Assembly (NCBI GenBank): GCA_964483625.1
Contig: CAZABB010000003.1
Location: 1-64,000, forward strand
Direction: 5' to 3'
Origin: JAFGQU01 sp964483625
GTDB taxonomy: Bacteria > Omnitrophota > Gorgyraeia > Duberdicusellales > 4484-171
DNA length: 64,000 bases
The notes beneath the pieces were generated by a model. That model did no database searches. It worked only from the letters and a program-made list of their open reading frames with translations, and was not told the origin of the DNA. Numbering within the stretch: the stretch's first letter is position 1; each line of letters opens with the position of its first letter. Below, piece after piece: positions 30,001-45,000 of this stretch. Position numbers and translations under genes: made by a program.

Positions 30001-33000
30001 AAATCATCCCCGCGGTGATAGAAGAATACGGTCCGGCCCGGCTTTCCGAAACGGACGTTTCTGCCGACTCCTATGTGGCCGGCATATTATCGGATTGGCG
30101 GGATATCGTCAGTGACACCGTGCCGCCGCAAAATCTTCCGATGGGATGCATGCTGTTCCTCTTGTCTCCGATAATACTTCCCCCGGACGGAGAGATCCTT
30201 GTCAGAACAGATTGGATGTCTCTTGTCGTGCTATGCGTCGTATGTTTTTTGATTGTCTGGTGTGTCCGTCGCTCGCTGCGGCAAGATTGGATACATATGA
30301 TGCTAGTGTTGGGAGGAGTATCGGTCGTTTGTTTAACTTACGCCGAAGCCTACGGGCCTTTTATGTGTTTGTTCCTGGGAGCAGTCCATATGGGATCCGA
30401 GAAACGCGATGTATCCTCGACCGACGGCCGTATTGTTCTTGAACCGATCAATCTGGGAACGGTACGTCAGCACAGAGATCATATTCATTCCGATCTCCTT
30501 TGGTTTGTCCTGCCCGATTTTCTCGAGCACGGGATATTGGATGGGTGTCGTCGTCTTATCGTTGAAGAAAGTGATAACTGTATTGAGGTCAAGATAAAAA
30601 ACCGTGATTTGATTTTGAGATTACCTTCCCGGAGGTTGCCGGAAGATGCTCTGCGGCGGGCTCTGAAGCTTTTCTTTGTTCAGCGTGAATACGTGGGGGC
30701 CGACGGAGATTCTTTGATGGTCGATATGAGAACACGCAGTGAGCTGGATGAACGTTACCGGCAGGCGTATGAGCAGAGAAACGAACGGGTAATCGACGCT
30801 TTCTTATGTGATCCCCGGCCGGTGAAAGCGGTCAATATGCTCACGCGTGATGGAATGTTTATTCGTAATCATCAGGAACTCTTTCCTTATATGGCCCTTC
30901 TGGCGGTACAGTATCAATATCAGTGTATTAACCACGACTATACTATCGAAGCGGATGAGTACGGGACGGAGCTTCCCGAAGCGATCGTAGATGAAGTGTA
31001 TATAAATTATCCCGGCCGGGAAGACGCTGCGTTTGAAATGGTACGTGAAGCCGCAAGAATATTAAAAGATAGAGGCGTGCTTACCATAGTCTCCGGACAG
31101 ATAAATTTACGTCTTGTCGAAGAAGAACTGAACGATATGGGGTTTTTCGGCTGTGAGATAACCCACGTCCAGGAAGAATATCCCCGTACCGGCTACCAGG
31201 ATGACGGATATCGGTATATGCTTCGGGCGGTGAGGAGACGAATGGATGAAACCAGAGGAGAAGATGGGAGGATTTCTCTGGCTGGAGCATATAGAGAAGC
31301 CGTGGCGATGATGGAAAGAGCGGCGCAATTCATCGGCGGCAAAGGCATTATCGTCACCTTGCAGTTTATCGAGAATTACATGCGGATATGGGCACGTGAT
31401 GGCATTTTCATCCTCCTGGCGGCGTTGATTTCCGGAAATTCAACGCTTATCGCCGCCGCCCGGCATATACTGACGACGTTACGCGACCATCAGATAAAGA
31501 CCGAAGCGCAGTTCGAAACAGTGTTCGACCGGGGCCGTATCGATGAGTTCGGCATTAAGCGGCAAATGGAAAGGATCAATCCCATAGGGATGATCCCCAG
31601 CAACGTCGCTCGCAACGGACATACCAGTTACGGTATGCCGGAGATCGGCATTTTACGCGCCGATCCCACCCTTCTCTATATCGTCGGTTCTGCCACGTAT
31701 TATCGTTTTTCTCAGGCGAGGGAATTTTTAGATGAACATTGGGAATCAATACGGCTTGCCATGCAGTTTCTCGAAAACCAGTTCGGCCGTGAGGGGAAAG
31801 AATTGCTCTATACCAACCGGGCGGCGGATTGGGCCGATGCGTTTATCCAGAAAGGGAATGTGTTGTATATCAACACGTTATGGTATAAAGCGCTGATTGA
31901 TTTTGCTTACCTCCATGGCCGATTGGGTAATAGCCGGGAGGCAGAGCGATATGGAGGGAAAGCACAGCGAGTCAAAGCGGAAATACAAAAAGAGCTGTGG
32001 ATATATCGGGATGGAGACGACTATCAGGGGGGTCCCTTTTCGATATACGCGACGATGGGGGTGCCGTTGCCCAAGAAATTCGGATATTTCGCCCATTTCC
32101 GCGATCCCGATCTTGATGACCAGTTAAGCCAGAAATATTACGGCGGATGTGATGTCATGGGGAACCTGCTGGCGGTCCTCTTCGGGATTGCCGATACCGG
32201 ACAGGCAGGACAGATTGTGGATTTCATCATATCGATTTCTGATAACCGCTATCCCCTGGCTCCGGCTCATTATCCCTTTGTCCGAGCCGAGGACCTGAAA
32301 AAATTACTCCTGGCGAGGTTTAATTTCCGCGAGGAGGAAGGAGAGTATCATAATGGCGGTTTGTGGACGGTGATTACCGCTCTCCTTGTCGCAGTCCTGG
32401 CCCGTGTGGGATATGCCGCACGGGTTAAGGGAGATCCTGAGCAATCCGAGAAATATTTTCGTCTTGCCGGACAGTTTTTATCGGGCATCAAGGACGCCAA
32501 TCAGAGAGAGGGAGATACGGGATACCGTTATTATGAATGTCATCGCAACGATCCGGAAAAAGAAAACAGGCCGCAGGGGACCTATGACTTCATTCCCAGC
32601 GCCGCCGCGTTTGTCATCGCCTCTCATCAGTACGTATGCTGTTTGCGTCAGGTCGGCCGGATGCCGTCCAATAAAGAACTGGAGGATTTGACGGAGAGAG
32701 TAAGTGTTCCCGACAATTCTGTGTCGAAAACATACGGGGAAGAATTATTACCGAAGGAGCACGTATTTTCGTGCGTTCTCTTCATCCTCTTGAGCGTATT
32801 CCTGATGGGGCAGGGGGCAGTCGACGGGACGCATCTTTCTTATCTGGCCGCGTTTTCGGATGTTTTCGCGGCCGGTTCCTTTTTCTTCGTCTTTCTACTC
32901 GGAGCATGTACGGAAAGAGATGATGATACGGGAAGAATTCTGAGGCAGATGAACCGTTTGAAGCGCAATCTCGAAACCATTGCGCCGGATGAGCGGGAGG

Positions 33001-36000
33001 AAATCTTACGGAGCTTCCGGACGTATCTTTATTCATTACGTGAGAATCTTACCGCTTATGATATCAAACTTGAACGGCATGTAACCATTGATGCCGTCAT
33101 TGGCGGGATCAGGGCCGATGTCGGGAACGCGGTGAGGGACAGCAGGTTCGTACGTAAATTCAAAGACGAATTGACCGATATCGTGGACGATACCGACCGG
33201 GTTGTCGCCGTCACCCCGGCAGGTTTCGTGCATATGTTCGGATTGCGCCATCGAAGTGTCAATGCGTTTGTCATGAGTCCGGCCGGTGACGTAGTATTGC
33301 AGCGCCGGGTACATAATAAAGCCGAAGCGAAACGCCTCTCGATTTTCGGAGGGCATGTCGCGGCCGGGCAGAGCTATAGGGAGGCGATAGAACGCGAATT
33401 GCTGGAAGAGCTCGGTCTGGACACGATCGGAAAGGTTCTGGGCGGCACATTGATTCTTCTCGGTGAAGAAGGACAGTTCCGCAACGACGCCCCGGCGAAC
33501 AACGAGTTCCGGTCGCTCTATGTGTATATTTTGACCGGGCGAGAATATGAGCAGGTACGGTGGATGCGGGGCGATATCAACGAAAAGAAGAGTCAATATA
33601 CCGAAGAAGAATTCCCCGACTGGATCGAAGTACAACAGAAGAAAAGAGAAGGGTATGGCGAAGTCTGGGGATACCATTTCGCGTCTTTAGAATCAGTCTT
33701 TGCCGGCTCAGGCCTCTCGGTCGAAGAAACGTATTCCGACGGCACGCTTACCGAAACGGTCGATTATACCCACGATCTTCTTCTTCCGCTCGTGCGGGGG
33801 AACGCTCCTTTGCGGGATGACGGGCGGGGATTTGATCTGCGAAAGGAAATTGAAAACGTTTTGCCCGATATTCCGGGAGTGTCATTCTTCGCCGGGCTTA
33901 TCCCCGTGCTTTTTCTCGGAACGGGTTACTTTGCCGGTATGTCCGATATCCTTTCATCCCTTCCTTTTTTCTCATTTATGGACCTGCCGGTGTCCGGCAT
34001 GTTTCTGTCTCTGATCTTCTCATGCCTGTCGATTCCTTTTCTCCTGGCCGTCATGGCCCCCTACGATGATACCGTGGTGTGTCGTTTGGCTGGGAAAGTG
34101 TTCGACCGTACATTTACTTCCGCAAAGGAAGCAATGAATGAACTACAAAAAGCACTGCGCAGCAATGATGTCGACCTTTTTATGTCGGCCGCCTCGGCTC
34201 TGAAACGAATAATTGAACAAAGTAGTAATCCCTGGAAATTATTCGTTTCCTGCCGTGTTCACGGAAGTGCTTTCGAGAAAAATATTGCCCGGTATGCCGT
34301 GGAGAGATTGATTTCTGCCGCTCAAGAAAACCTCAATTCTTTCTCTACCCGGCTGAACCGGATGCGGGCATTTTTGAATAACGTAGGGATCGTCATATTT
34401 ATGAGTTTTACACAGGAAGGTGATTTTGTTTTGGGGTGGGAACAATTCAGGGATTATTTTCTCGAAAAAATTCCACATTTCACGTGTGATGATGAGTTGC
34501 CTGAAGAGCTGGAATTTCCCGCCGGACCGGAAAAGCTTGATGTGAGCGCCGTACCGGTCTACGAATCGCCTGAGGAAATTTTCCGGGCACGGGGAATAAC
34601 GCACAACGAGTATGTGACGACGTTGGGAAGAAAATGGATAGGACGGGATTCCGCCGCTCCCGATGCCTGGGAATATCTGGTACTGAAGATGCTCCAGAAA
34701 GGTGAGCAACCGGAGATTTTGGTCCGGGAGGGGAACAACTTTATTTTTCTGAATAAGGCGCGAACGTTTTTAAAATTAAAACAACAATGGGCCCGTCCGC
34801 TTTCAGCTCAGAAAAGAGGAGAAGCGTCGGATTACAATGAAGACTTTGTCTGTAAAGTGAAGATAGATGAAGACCGGCTCTCCAGCCAAAGCCCTCTGGT
34901 ATCCCTCAAAGATCCTTCGGTACAACAATACGATGGATACTGCCTGGTCCTGGTATGCCGGGAACGGTTAGAAACGTTGAGCTGGCTGGACCGGGCCGAA
35001 GACATCGAAGGGAAAGAAATAACCGAGCGGCGCTTCATGAAAGGAATTTTCCTCGCCGTTCATGATTTATTTGTCCTGTTGCGGTACAGAATCGTTCATC
35101 CTGACCTGGCTGAATTGTTTCACGACGAACGCATTCCTTCTCCCGGAAGCACGGTTTCTGTAGGACAAAATCGTGATGACGGCGGAATCTATCGCTGGCC
35201 CGATTGGGGAAGGTTGGGAGCCTGGAAAAGGAGCGTGACATATTCCAACCTCCGCCTTTCCGGTTTCTCCGATGCGGCAAATATGTATTTCATCCGCTCG
35301 CTAAAGAAAGATCAACCTCTGACGGATCATTTCGCGAAATGTGGATTAGACGGTGATGCTTCTTTAGGGGAGTGGTTTTACCGTATTGCCGGGAGGTATC
35401 TTCTGGTCGTGGCCCTGGTTATTGCCTGCTGGCGCATTGAACGGGAGAAGTTCCACCGCCAGGATGAGCCGGCATTATCCGGACAGCTCCGGAGGGTATT
35501 CGCTTATGCCGTTGCCGTACATACCGGTGTCAGGGGAAAAGAGGGAGGTGTTGTTGATAGTGTATGTTCACTTCTTGACTGGGACCGTCTGGCGCGGCAG
35601 ATGCTCTATTTTATGGACGGGGCGTATACGGCCGATTTTCTCAGTGAAGAAGCATCTCATCAAATAAGGAGGAAAAAGATCTATGCGCATACTCAGGGGG
35701 TTTTTATCCCGTCTCCGGAAAAGCTCATCGAAGAATCCCTTGGCTGGGATCTCCAACGGAAAGATCGTAGTATTTTTGATGAAAAGATCGGATGGAGCAT
35801 GGTTTCCGGATATGCTGATTTAGGTGCGCCGAATGGGAAGAATCCTCTTCTGCAATTGCATAAAGCTCTTACCTTGATTGCTCTGTTCATGGTGGCTTCG
35901 CGGGGTATCATTGTCGCTCAGGAGGACCGCATTTCCGTTGAATCCGCTCGTGAAGAATATGTATTGGGTTCCTGGATGTTTCCTTTGGTGCTTCTGGCGG

Positions 36001-39000
36001 TATGTTTCGGAGTACATATCGATTTTTCCGGAGATATCCTGGTCGGTACCTGTACGTTTTGTACCGGTGTGATATTGATACCTGCGATACTGGGAGTGAT
36101 GACCGTAAGAAGCGATGAAGTAACGTATGTTGAAACGGTTTTGGCCGAATTGGATGAACTTGACCGTTTCCGTCCGGGACATGCGGCGCGGATCATAAGC
36201 CTCTTAGAGGAGATCAGAAGTTTTGAACAGCGTGCGTGGCGTTCCTTTCAGACAGAACATATCGTACTGATTTTTGAATCGTTACATTCATTGCAGCGGA
36301 CCCTTCCTTTGCAGGAGGGGGTAAGAGAAATCAGTCCTTTGCGTGAAGCGATTCACGAACATATTGAGGACAGTATTGAGCACTGTGCGTTTTCCATGCT
36401 CAAGGAGTTAACGCGGCATCCCGTGATCCTTAAGCATTTTATCTCATCGTTCGGAGAGAATCTGATCCCCTTGATTGTATTTGCCGAGGACAGGGAAGCG
36501 CTCAAATTTCTCAGTGAGCTTCCTCAGATATCATATGAGTTGCAACGATCTCAAGTCGAGCGGAATCCTCATTTGGTGGTGAAAGATTCCGAACTGTTCT
36601 CTGCCTGGGAATATTTAGCGTTACACGGGCTTACGTTCGATGCCCTGCTTGTAGGAGTCACCAAGCTGAGTGTGAGTGTGAACCAGGCCCCTCGGGAAAA
36701 AAGCATATATAGTAAGCTTGTACATTCCAGCCGGACATTAAACTGCCCCCATATCCATCCCGACAACTTGTCCGGCGCAATCCATGCTCTTTTACCTTTA
36801 TATTTCGGTGAATATCTCGAACCAGCGTTGTCTTTTGTTGCCGAGGCCCGTAATGCGGCGGGATCAGAGACAGTGCGGCCGGAGGTGTTAAGATCTCTGT
36901 TCTATGATAGATTTCTCACTACGAGAAAAATTGTCGTTCGTCTGAGTGAAAATTACGGCGAAACCCTGCATGATTTTTATCGTCTTACCCGCTGTTCCGA
37001 ACCGTTCATCGCTACCGCGGCTTTTGAACGCGTCCTGGAGATTTCCGCGGACAGTATCGGGGGAAGCCGCAGGTGGGAGTCCGAGGTGAATGTCCGCGAA
37101 TTAATACAGGTGGCACGGACATTTCTGATACCATCGTTGGTTTCGCTGATAGACCATGAAGATGAACTCGTACGGTTAGCTTCCTATGACCAGTTGGTCC
37201 ATCTCGCTGAAGACAAATATCTGTGGGAATGCGCCGATGAATCCTTATCCTTGTCTTCCGCCGGCTTAATGCGGGAAGCCGGCCGGGCTTTAGAGGATGT
37301 CCGTTCTCCTCTCCCGGCGTCTGGCGACGGGGCTTCGACCGTATTCATGCCCGATTGCCGGATAGGCATTACGGTTGAGGCCGTGGCCCGTACGGGGAAA
37401 GATTTTCGGATTGTAGGAATGGATTTTGGTGTCGAAGTTGCCTGTGAAGCATGGCAGAGGAACGTGATATTCGAGCGGGTGACAATTATGGTATGGAATA
37501 AATGGCGTCCCGGTTTTACGCCGGAATCAGTTGCCGCCGTTATTTGTTTGAATCCCTTCCTGGGGCTTAAGTCGCTTCCTCTTTTGCATCCAAAGGGATT
37601 AGTAAAATTTTCTTATTCTCCCGACTATCTTGAAGAAGAAAAAAGACAGATGGAAGAACGTTGGATTGATACTATTCTTATTCCGGGCGGGAAAATCATA
37701 ATGGCTGTCGCCGATATTACCGAACAGAATGAATACGCTCAGATATTCTTTGAGCGGTATCTATGGGCCCGGGGGATCTGGGAACGGGTTACCGGATGGG
37801 AAGGGGTTCTTGCCCTGCTTCCCGGGATCTCTTCGGAGGATAAGAAAATGTTCATGTTTACCAAGCACGCTGAAGAAGATCCGTTCATACTTCTGCCCTG
37901 GCCTCTGCGGACGATGAAAGAAGGAGATCGGTTGCCTCACCTTAATTATTTTGCCCATGCGCTCAAAGAGGCATTTCGGGAAAAAATGGCCGATGTCATC
38001 GAACGTTACCAGGGACGAAGAGCCCGATCCGGATTGAAGCCGGTTCGGAACATCATGGTGCTTATTGGCCGTCTCTCCGGTACCGATGGGGTTTCTCTGG
38101 AAACCATGAAAATAATTCGCCGGTTAAAGGCTATGGGACACAATGTAGCGGTGTATACCGGTAAGATCGATGACGTGAAACGGAGAGAGTTGGCTGAGTT
38201 AGAGGTTCCCGTACGCCTCAACAAAACGGCGCGGTTTCGACGCCAGACACTGGAGGGTTGGGGGATCCTTGAAGGGGGCGTTGCCGCCGACTGGCTTTCC
38301 TGGACGCACCCGACCAGCCTTGAAGATGAAGATAAATACCAATGGATGGCCGATACGCTTATTGACGATGTAAAAGAACTGATTGAAGATATCGTTGAGT
38401 TTGTAGATGAGCATGATATCGATGTCGTACTCGGACAGAACCTTTCACTTCCCTGGTCATATCACCTTTCTCTGGCGGTTATCGTTCTCTATGAAATTTT
38501 CGGGATACATTTTATCGGTCATGACCACGACTTTGCCGGTCAGCGCGACTATTGGGGGAAGATAGCCGAAATACTGAGAGAGGTCTTTCGTGAACTGTGT
38601 CCGCCTCACATCCCCACGGCGATTCACCAGGTCATCAATACCGCGTCTATCCGGGCCGTTCAGTCTTCGGCCCTTTTCGGCCGGGTCGTCCTTTTGCCCA
38701 ATGTGTGGTATTTTGATACCCCGCAGGAAGAACTTCCTCCCGAGTTGCGTTCCCGTACCCCCGAAGAACTGCGGGAACTGCGTAAGGTGCTGCGTTTAGA
38801 AGAACACCATGTTCCGTTTCTGGTACCCGTTCGTCTGGTGGAACGTAAAGACGTGATCAGTAAACTGTTAATCGCCTATCGTTTGAAACGAATCTGGCAT
38901 GAGGAGGGAAGAGAGTTAACGCCGGTTCTGATTGTCACCCATGATGTAGCCGATGAAGGGGAGGCGTATTTTCGGAGGATCCGGCGTATAGCCGACGCGT

Positions 39001-42000
39001 TACATCTGGAGATGCGTTTTGTCCATGATGAATTAGACAGGTATGAGGGATCGGTGCGTTTTACCGAATGGGATGCCTATAAACTTCCCGATGTCATCGG
39101 TTTTTATCTTTCCACCTGCGAAGGGTTCGGGAATGCTCTGCTGGAGATGATTTTCTTCTTCTGTCCGTTTATCATTCATCCCTACCCGGTATTTGAAGAC
39201 GATATCAAACCGAAAGGAATCCGAGCTCTTGAAGAATATGTGCCCGCGGACCGAGGGGAGCTCAACCGGCTTATTGAAGAAATGGAGGTAACGGCGGCAA
39301 CCCGGGATTCCGCCGTCGTCGGTGCGGCTCGGGCTGTTTCCCGTGAGGTCCTGCATTTCCGCAGTACCTGCATACCGGGTAGGTGGGACGGCCGCTGGAC
39401 GGAGGAGACAGAAACCATGCTTAAGAGGAATTATGAAATTTGCCGGCAGTATTATGCCATGGGTACGTTAAAAGATATCCTGGAGGGCACATTGCATATG
39501 GTCGATAAAGTCGCTGTTATTGAGTGGGTTTACCATCGTCTGCGGGAAAAATTAAGAATGATTTCGCTGGAACATTCTATCCCGCCCTTTTTTACCGCTG
39601 AGACCTGGGAGAAGGTGATTATGAGGTATATTGGTGAGAAGTTCGAAGAGGTCCTCATTGAGCTTGACCGGGAAGTAAGATCGTTCATGGTAAACGGAGG
39701 CAATATCGGCAGTGAGATTGTGCGGCGGCAGTTACGGAATGATTTTATGCGTTACCTTGGCATTATTATTCCCGCTCTCTCTCAGTCGCAGAACTCCATC
39801 TTTTCCTTAGGGCGTCTTTTCCTGCCGCGTGAGGAAGACGGATATGGATTGGATGTATTACTGCGGCAGTATTTTCATTCCCAATGGGGCGTTACCGTGG
39901 AGTTTTATCCCGAAAATGAACCGGCTGTTTCTCCACAAATACAGCCTTCCTATCTGCTTCGAGCTATCGAGTCCCGTTACGCTCATGGCCGGCCGCTCTG
40001 GTGGGTTCGCGCCCTGTTGAGCCCGGTGGTCGTACCGCATGAGGCGGGTAATCTTATCCAGGCGCGGGTGACGGGCAGGTGGGATGATATCGATTGGGAC
40101 AGTTCCAGTATATTCGCCGGTATTACATATCAAGGGCGAGCGCCGCCGTGCGCGGGGGGGATTATTGGGAATATCATTTGTGCCGTTGTTTTTTTAATAT
40201 CATCCTTTTATTTCCCTGGCTTGCTTGTTCTGGCGGTTGCTCATCTGATTCATATTGGATTTGAACTCCGGAGATACCGGCAATATAGTCGGGAAGAGGT
40301 TGTAGCCGAACCGGAGGCATTGATGTCTCCGGCTTGCCGTTTTGACGGATATAGGCGTCTGACCGCCGCCAGTCAGTACGATGCGGCCCGACGTTTTCAG
40401 GATGAAAAGATAGCCGCTGAGGGATTCAACCATCTCGGCGACATATTATCGCGTATCGGCCATTATATTTTTTATACGGGACATTATCAGGGGCCGGATC
40501 TCGCGGAGGAGTGTATTGATGAACTGGTCATTGCGGCGAATGACCCTCAGACGATGTTTCGTTCTATTCAGACGCATAGCCGCGAAACCGCCCGGAAATG
40601 GTTCCTCTGGCATCTTGAAAACCTGCCGGGATTGCGGCTGTCCGCCGCAGATATCCATATGGTCATGCAACATATTGAGACCTATGTGGAAGCTTCTACG
40701 CAGGAAGCCGCGTTCGCCGCTCAGAGAGATTTGTTCCGAAAGGGAATAAAACCGTCAATCGACTATTCGTTCCTGCCGTACGCGGTCGTTTCTTTCGATT
40801 GGAGTGCTCTCCAGATTTTATTTATAAGAGTAGAAGGATTTCGTGAATTTGTGCGTTATCTTATCACACGTGACGATGTTATTGTTCTGATAAATACGCG
40901 CGGCGGCAATCACGAAAAGATCGCCGAAGAGATGACGGCACGGTTATGTGGTTTTCGCGAAAGCCTGTATTATCAGGGGACGCTTCCCTGGCTCGATCTT
41001 GAAGTGGATATGGAATTTTCCCGGGAACAGGTGGTATCCGCCCCTCAGGGGATCATGAATAAGTTCGATGCGCTTGAAAATTGGCTGAGCCGGCGCTATA
41101 TAGCTCCCCGATATATTATCCATGTCGACGATAAGACCGTTGAGTTTCTGGCGTTTCGTAATAACATCAGTCATCTCAGAAGCATGATGACTTCGTTTAT
41201 CCCGATAGATATGGATCCGGATCCTTCGCTCCAGACCGATGATGCCACGGTCGAGATAAAAGCCCGTGAGGCGTTTGCCCGTTTAAAATCTCTTCTTGCT
41301 TTTTCTCCCGGCGATCCCGCGCGCAGTTCCCGGGAATTGAACGAAGAGGAGGTTGAAGAACTCAGCCGGATCCGCGATACCCACTGTGTTACGATTGATG
41401 TGTCAGAGACAGTCCCTCTCTACACAGAAGAAAAAGAAAAAACCGCATTTCTTCTGCACCGGCATGGGTACCATGCTGTCGCCGAGGTCTTAGAAGGTTC
41501 GATTGTCATTCAGGCTCCGCCGCGGCTGCGCCGGGCAGTAGAAAAATTTCAGTCACGTCATCGCGATCCTGCCGTAACCGTCCACGCGCTGAACGCTGCT
41601 GTTCGGAAACAAAACCTTATCATCATTCTGGATGAGGAGCATATCGAACGTTCCCTTATTCATGAAGCCGGCGCTCTTGCCGGCTATGCCGATACCTATA
41701 ACTACCGGCTGGAGAATATTACTGAATCGACGGAAGAAGAGGTTCTTTTCCATTCAAAAATATCCCCGTTTGTCGAACCGCGTGTTCCTTGCGTAGAGGT
41801 AACCTTCGATTTTTCCGATATCCCCGCCGCCCTCGATACTGTCGCGGCCGGCGTCCGCGCCCGGACCGGGTATACCGTGGGGGCCCGCTTTGAGGTGAGA
41901 ATCGACGGATTTGAGCCTGACGAATACATCCAGTTTAACCGGGGAGGGGAGCCGAAGATACTTTTCCTCGCTCCGGCGGGAGAACGAGTGATCCATCACC

Positions 42001-45000
42001 GGATTAAAAATCCTCACACGTTCACTTCCGAAAAAGAATATCTGGCTGATTTACAACAGCGTCTGATTTCTTCCGGAATGAGTCCGGACGGATTGAACGT
42101 AAGGATGAGCTGTGACGGAACGCCGTATCAGATTACGGTCGCGATGAGCAGCCCGATCCGGGAGAAAGAGATCGAGAGGATACGCCGGATATGTGCCTTC
42201 CCGTCATATCGTATGCGGGCAATGATGAAAGCTGTCTGGGAAGAAATGGAGCGGGGCCTGCGCGGATTAGCGAGTTCTTTGCGAATGCTGCCTTCCTACA
42301 CGGATATCCCCCGCGGAGAAAAAGGTCTTTATCTTGCGCTTGATCTGGGCGGCACCAATTTCCGGGTATTAATGGTTCACCTTCGCGGCCAGGGTGAGAA
42401 GCCGGTTGTAATCAGTAAAAAATATAAGCTTGATGAGAAGTATATCCGGGGAACCGGCCGGGATCTTTTCGATGCGCTTGCCGGATATATCAAGGAATTT
42501 TTGCGGGAACACGGTTATGAAGATGAATATGTCGTAGGATTTACCTTTTCTTTCCCCGTCGACCAGAAAGCGATAGACAAAGGGGTTCTTATTGAGTGGA
42601 CTAAAGGATGGGATGCGGCAGGGGTGGAAGGAGAAGACGTCGTCCGGTTGCTGAATGAGGCGCTGGAACGGGTAGGTGTGAACAATGTAAAAGTAGTCTC
42701 GCTGGATAACGATACCGTAGGAACTCTTGTCGCCCGGGCTTACCTTGATTCCGAATGTGATATTTCCGCGATTCTGGGTACGGGAACGAATGTGAGCTAT
42801 CGGGAGATGGCCGCCAATATTATAAAGTCCATCGGTCCGTACGCCGGCACGCATATGATTATCAACATGGAATCGGGTAATTTCAATAAAGCTTTGCCCG
42901 GTACCGAATATGATTTGCTCCTTGACGCGCTGTCGGCGAATCCGGGCGCTCAACGCCAGGAAAAAATGGTCTCAGGGAAATATCTGGGAGAGCTCACCCG
43001 TCTTATTCTGATCGATTTGATCGAGAAGGGAGTACTTTTAAAGGGAGACGTTCCTCATCTTTTGCGGAAAGGAGATAGTTTCGATAGTATCCATATGGCT
43101 ACGATCGAGGGGGATACGTCGCGTGCGTTCTGGCGTACGCGCTGGCTCCTGCGGCGCTGGTATATCGTTCCCTGTTCGTGGGAGGACGCCCGGGCCGTTC
43201 AGGAAATCTGCCGTTGCGTTTCCACCCGGGCGGCTCAGGTTGCCGCGACATTACTTGCGGCGACGGTAGTAAAAACAGATCCCGATCTTGCCCGGCATCA
43301 TACGATTGCCGTTGACGGAAGTATATTCGAAAAGTACCCCCGTTTTGCCGAGAAAATGGAAGAGACATTTGCGATACTGTTCGGCGAAAAGTCTTCCCTG
43401 ATTACCATGAAACTTACCCATGACGGGTCCGGTATCGGCGCGGCGGTTATCGCGGCGATCGCGGTACGGATGGCTCAAAAATCGTCTTCGAGGGTATCGG
43501 CAGATTCAACGCCGTATCAAGCGGTACCGGGATTCTTCCTGGGAATATTCAGTGCCAATAGCTTTTTTATTGAAAGAGGGGACATCTCTTTCTCGTCTTC
43601 CGTATTTTTATATATTCCGGTTTTTCTGACGCTGACCGGTATGCTGATTGTGCTTTATCTGCTCTTGCGGTCCCTGTTGCCTCCCTTTTCTCCCGTTCCG
43701 GTCTCTTCTCCCCGCAGACCATCCCGTTCGAGCCGTGACGAAGGAGAAAAAGAAGGTTTCGTATCAAATATCACACAGCGGTGGTATGTGGTGGGCATCG
43801 GGATGCTCATTGTCATATTACTCCTGGCGATAGCACTGAAAAGCGGAGCGGTAAGTGTGTTCTGTTTTGCTATTCTTGGTTCAGTATTGACTGACGGCGA
43901 TAAGGTGGGACAACGGAAAAACGGGTATACCCTGATTGAAGAGGATATAGAAAAGATCGTCGAAGCCGCACTACATGTTCTGGAGAACACCGGAGTTAAA
44001 GCTGATGAAGGGTCTTTGCGAGAATGCTGGCGTCAGCTTGGCGCTCGGATAGATGAAGAAGAGAGCCGCGTGTTGATATCCCGTGATCTGGTTGAGTACG
44101 CTCTCGGGGAAGCAGCCTCTCAGGTGCGGTTATACGGAAGGATTCCTGATCCTGATGACGGTCGTAATCATGATGTGGTCGTGGGAGATGGAGAGGTGTA
44201 TCACGGAACAGGAGGCAAATGCGGAAAGGTGATGGATACCACGGGAGAAGTGCGTGAAAGTAGATTAGCCGATTTATTCCATATCGGACGGGTCGTAGAG
44301 ACCTGTGAACATCTTAAGTTCTACATCTCCCCGGTCAGCGCCCGGGATATCCCTTCCAAAATCGAAGCGGTGAACAGGTTCTATGTCTGTCTGGCGGCGA
44401 CTCATAAACACGTGATGACCAATTGCGAATCGCTCGTTTTAGAGGATGAACCCGCCGGGATAGAGGGAAAAGACGGCACCGCTTTGGCTGTCGAAAACGT
44501 ACGTGAAGTGATCGAGCTTGCCGCGATGATCGCGGGAGATAAAAAATCATTGCGGGAACGTCCGATCATTTCCTTTATTGTTACCGGGATTATCAGCCCC
44601 CTGTCGTTCGATTCGTCGGGGATGAAAATATTGGACGAGATACTCGACCAGGGAATTCCCGTGATGCTTTCTTCGGCCCCGCAGACAGGGACGACCGGTC
44701 CGGCGGCGCTTGCCGGTACGCTGGTTCAGGTCTATGCCGAACAGCTTGCCCTTCTTACCTATATAAACCTCAAAAAATCGGGGTATCCGGTGCTTCTGGG
44801 AGGAATGCCTTCGGTAGCCGATCTGCGTACGGGAAGCTTTTCCGGCGGGGCGCCGGAATTTGCGATGATGAACGCCGCGGCGGTACAGATCGCCGGTTAT
44901 CTGAAGCTTCCGATCTGTGTCTCGGGAGGGATGCCGGACACAAAAGTCCTCGATTGTCAGGACGGATATGAGGAGACCTTGCGGATGTGGACCGCATTTT

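Noticed and set aside
30155..30185. Possible fourth palindromic repeat (cttccgatggg...cttgtct)
   Set aside because: It resembles the loop and right arm only loosely, is in a different phase, and lacks the left arm and the 25-base spacing.
33036..33677. A 213-codon minus-strand open stretch
   Set aside because: It lies opposite an unmistakable Nudix domain. Its translation has no recognisable motif.
41640..41700. Metallopeptidase helix at ERSLIHEAGALAG
   Set aside because: It has His-Glu but no second His at the HExxH position.
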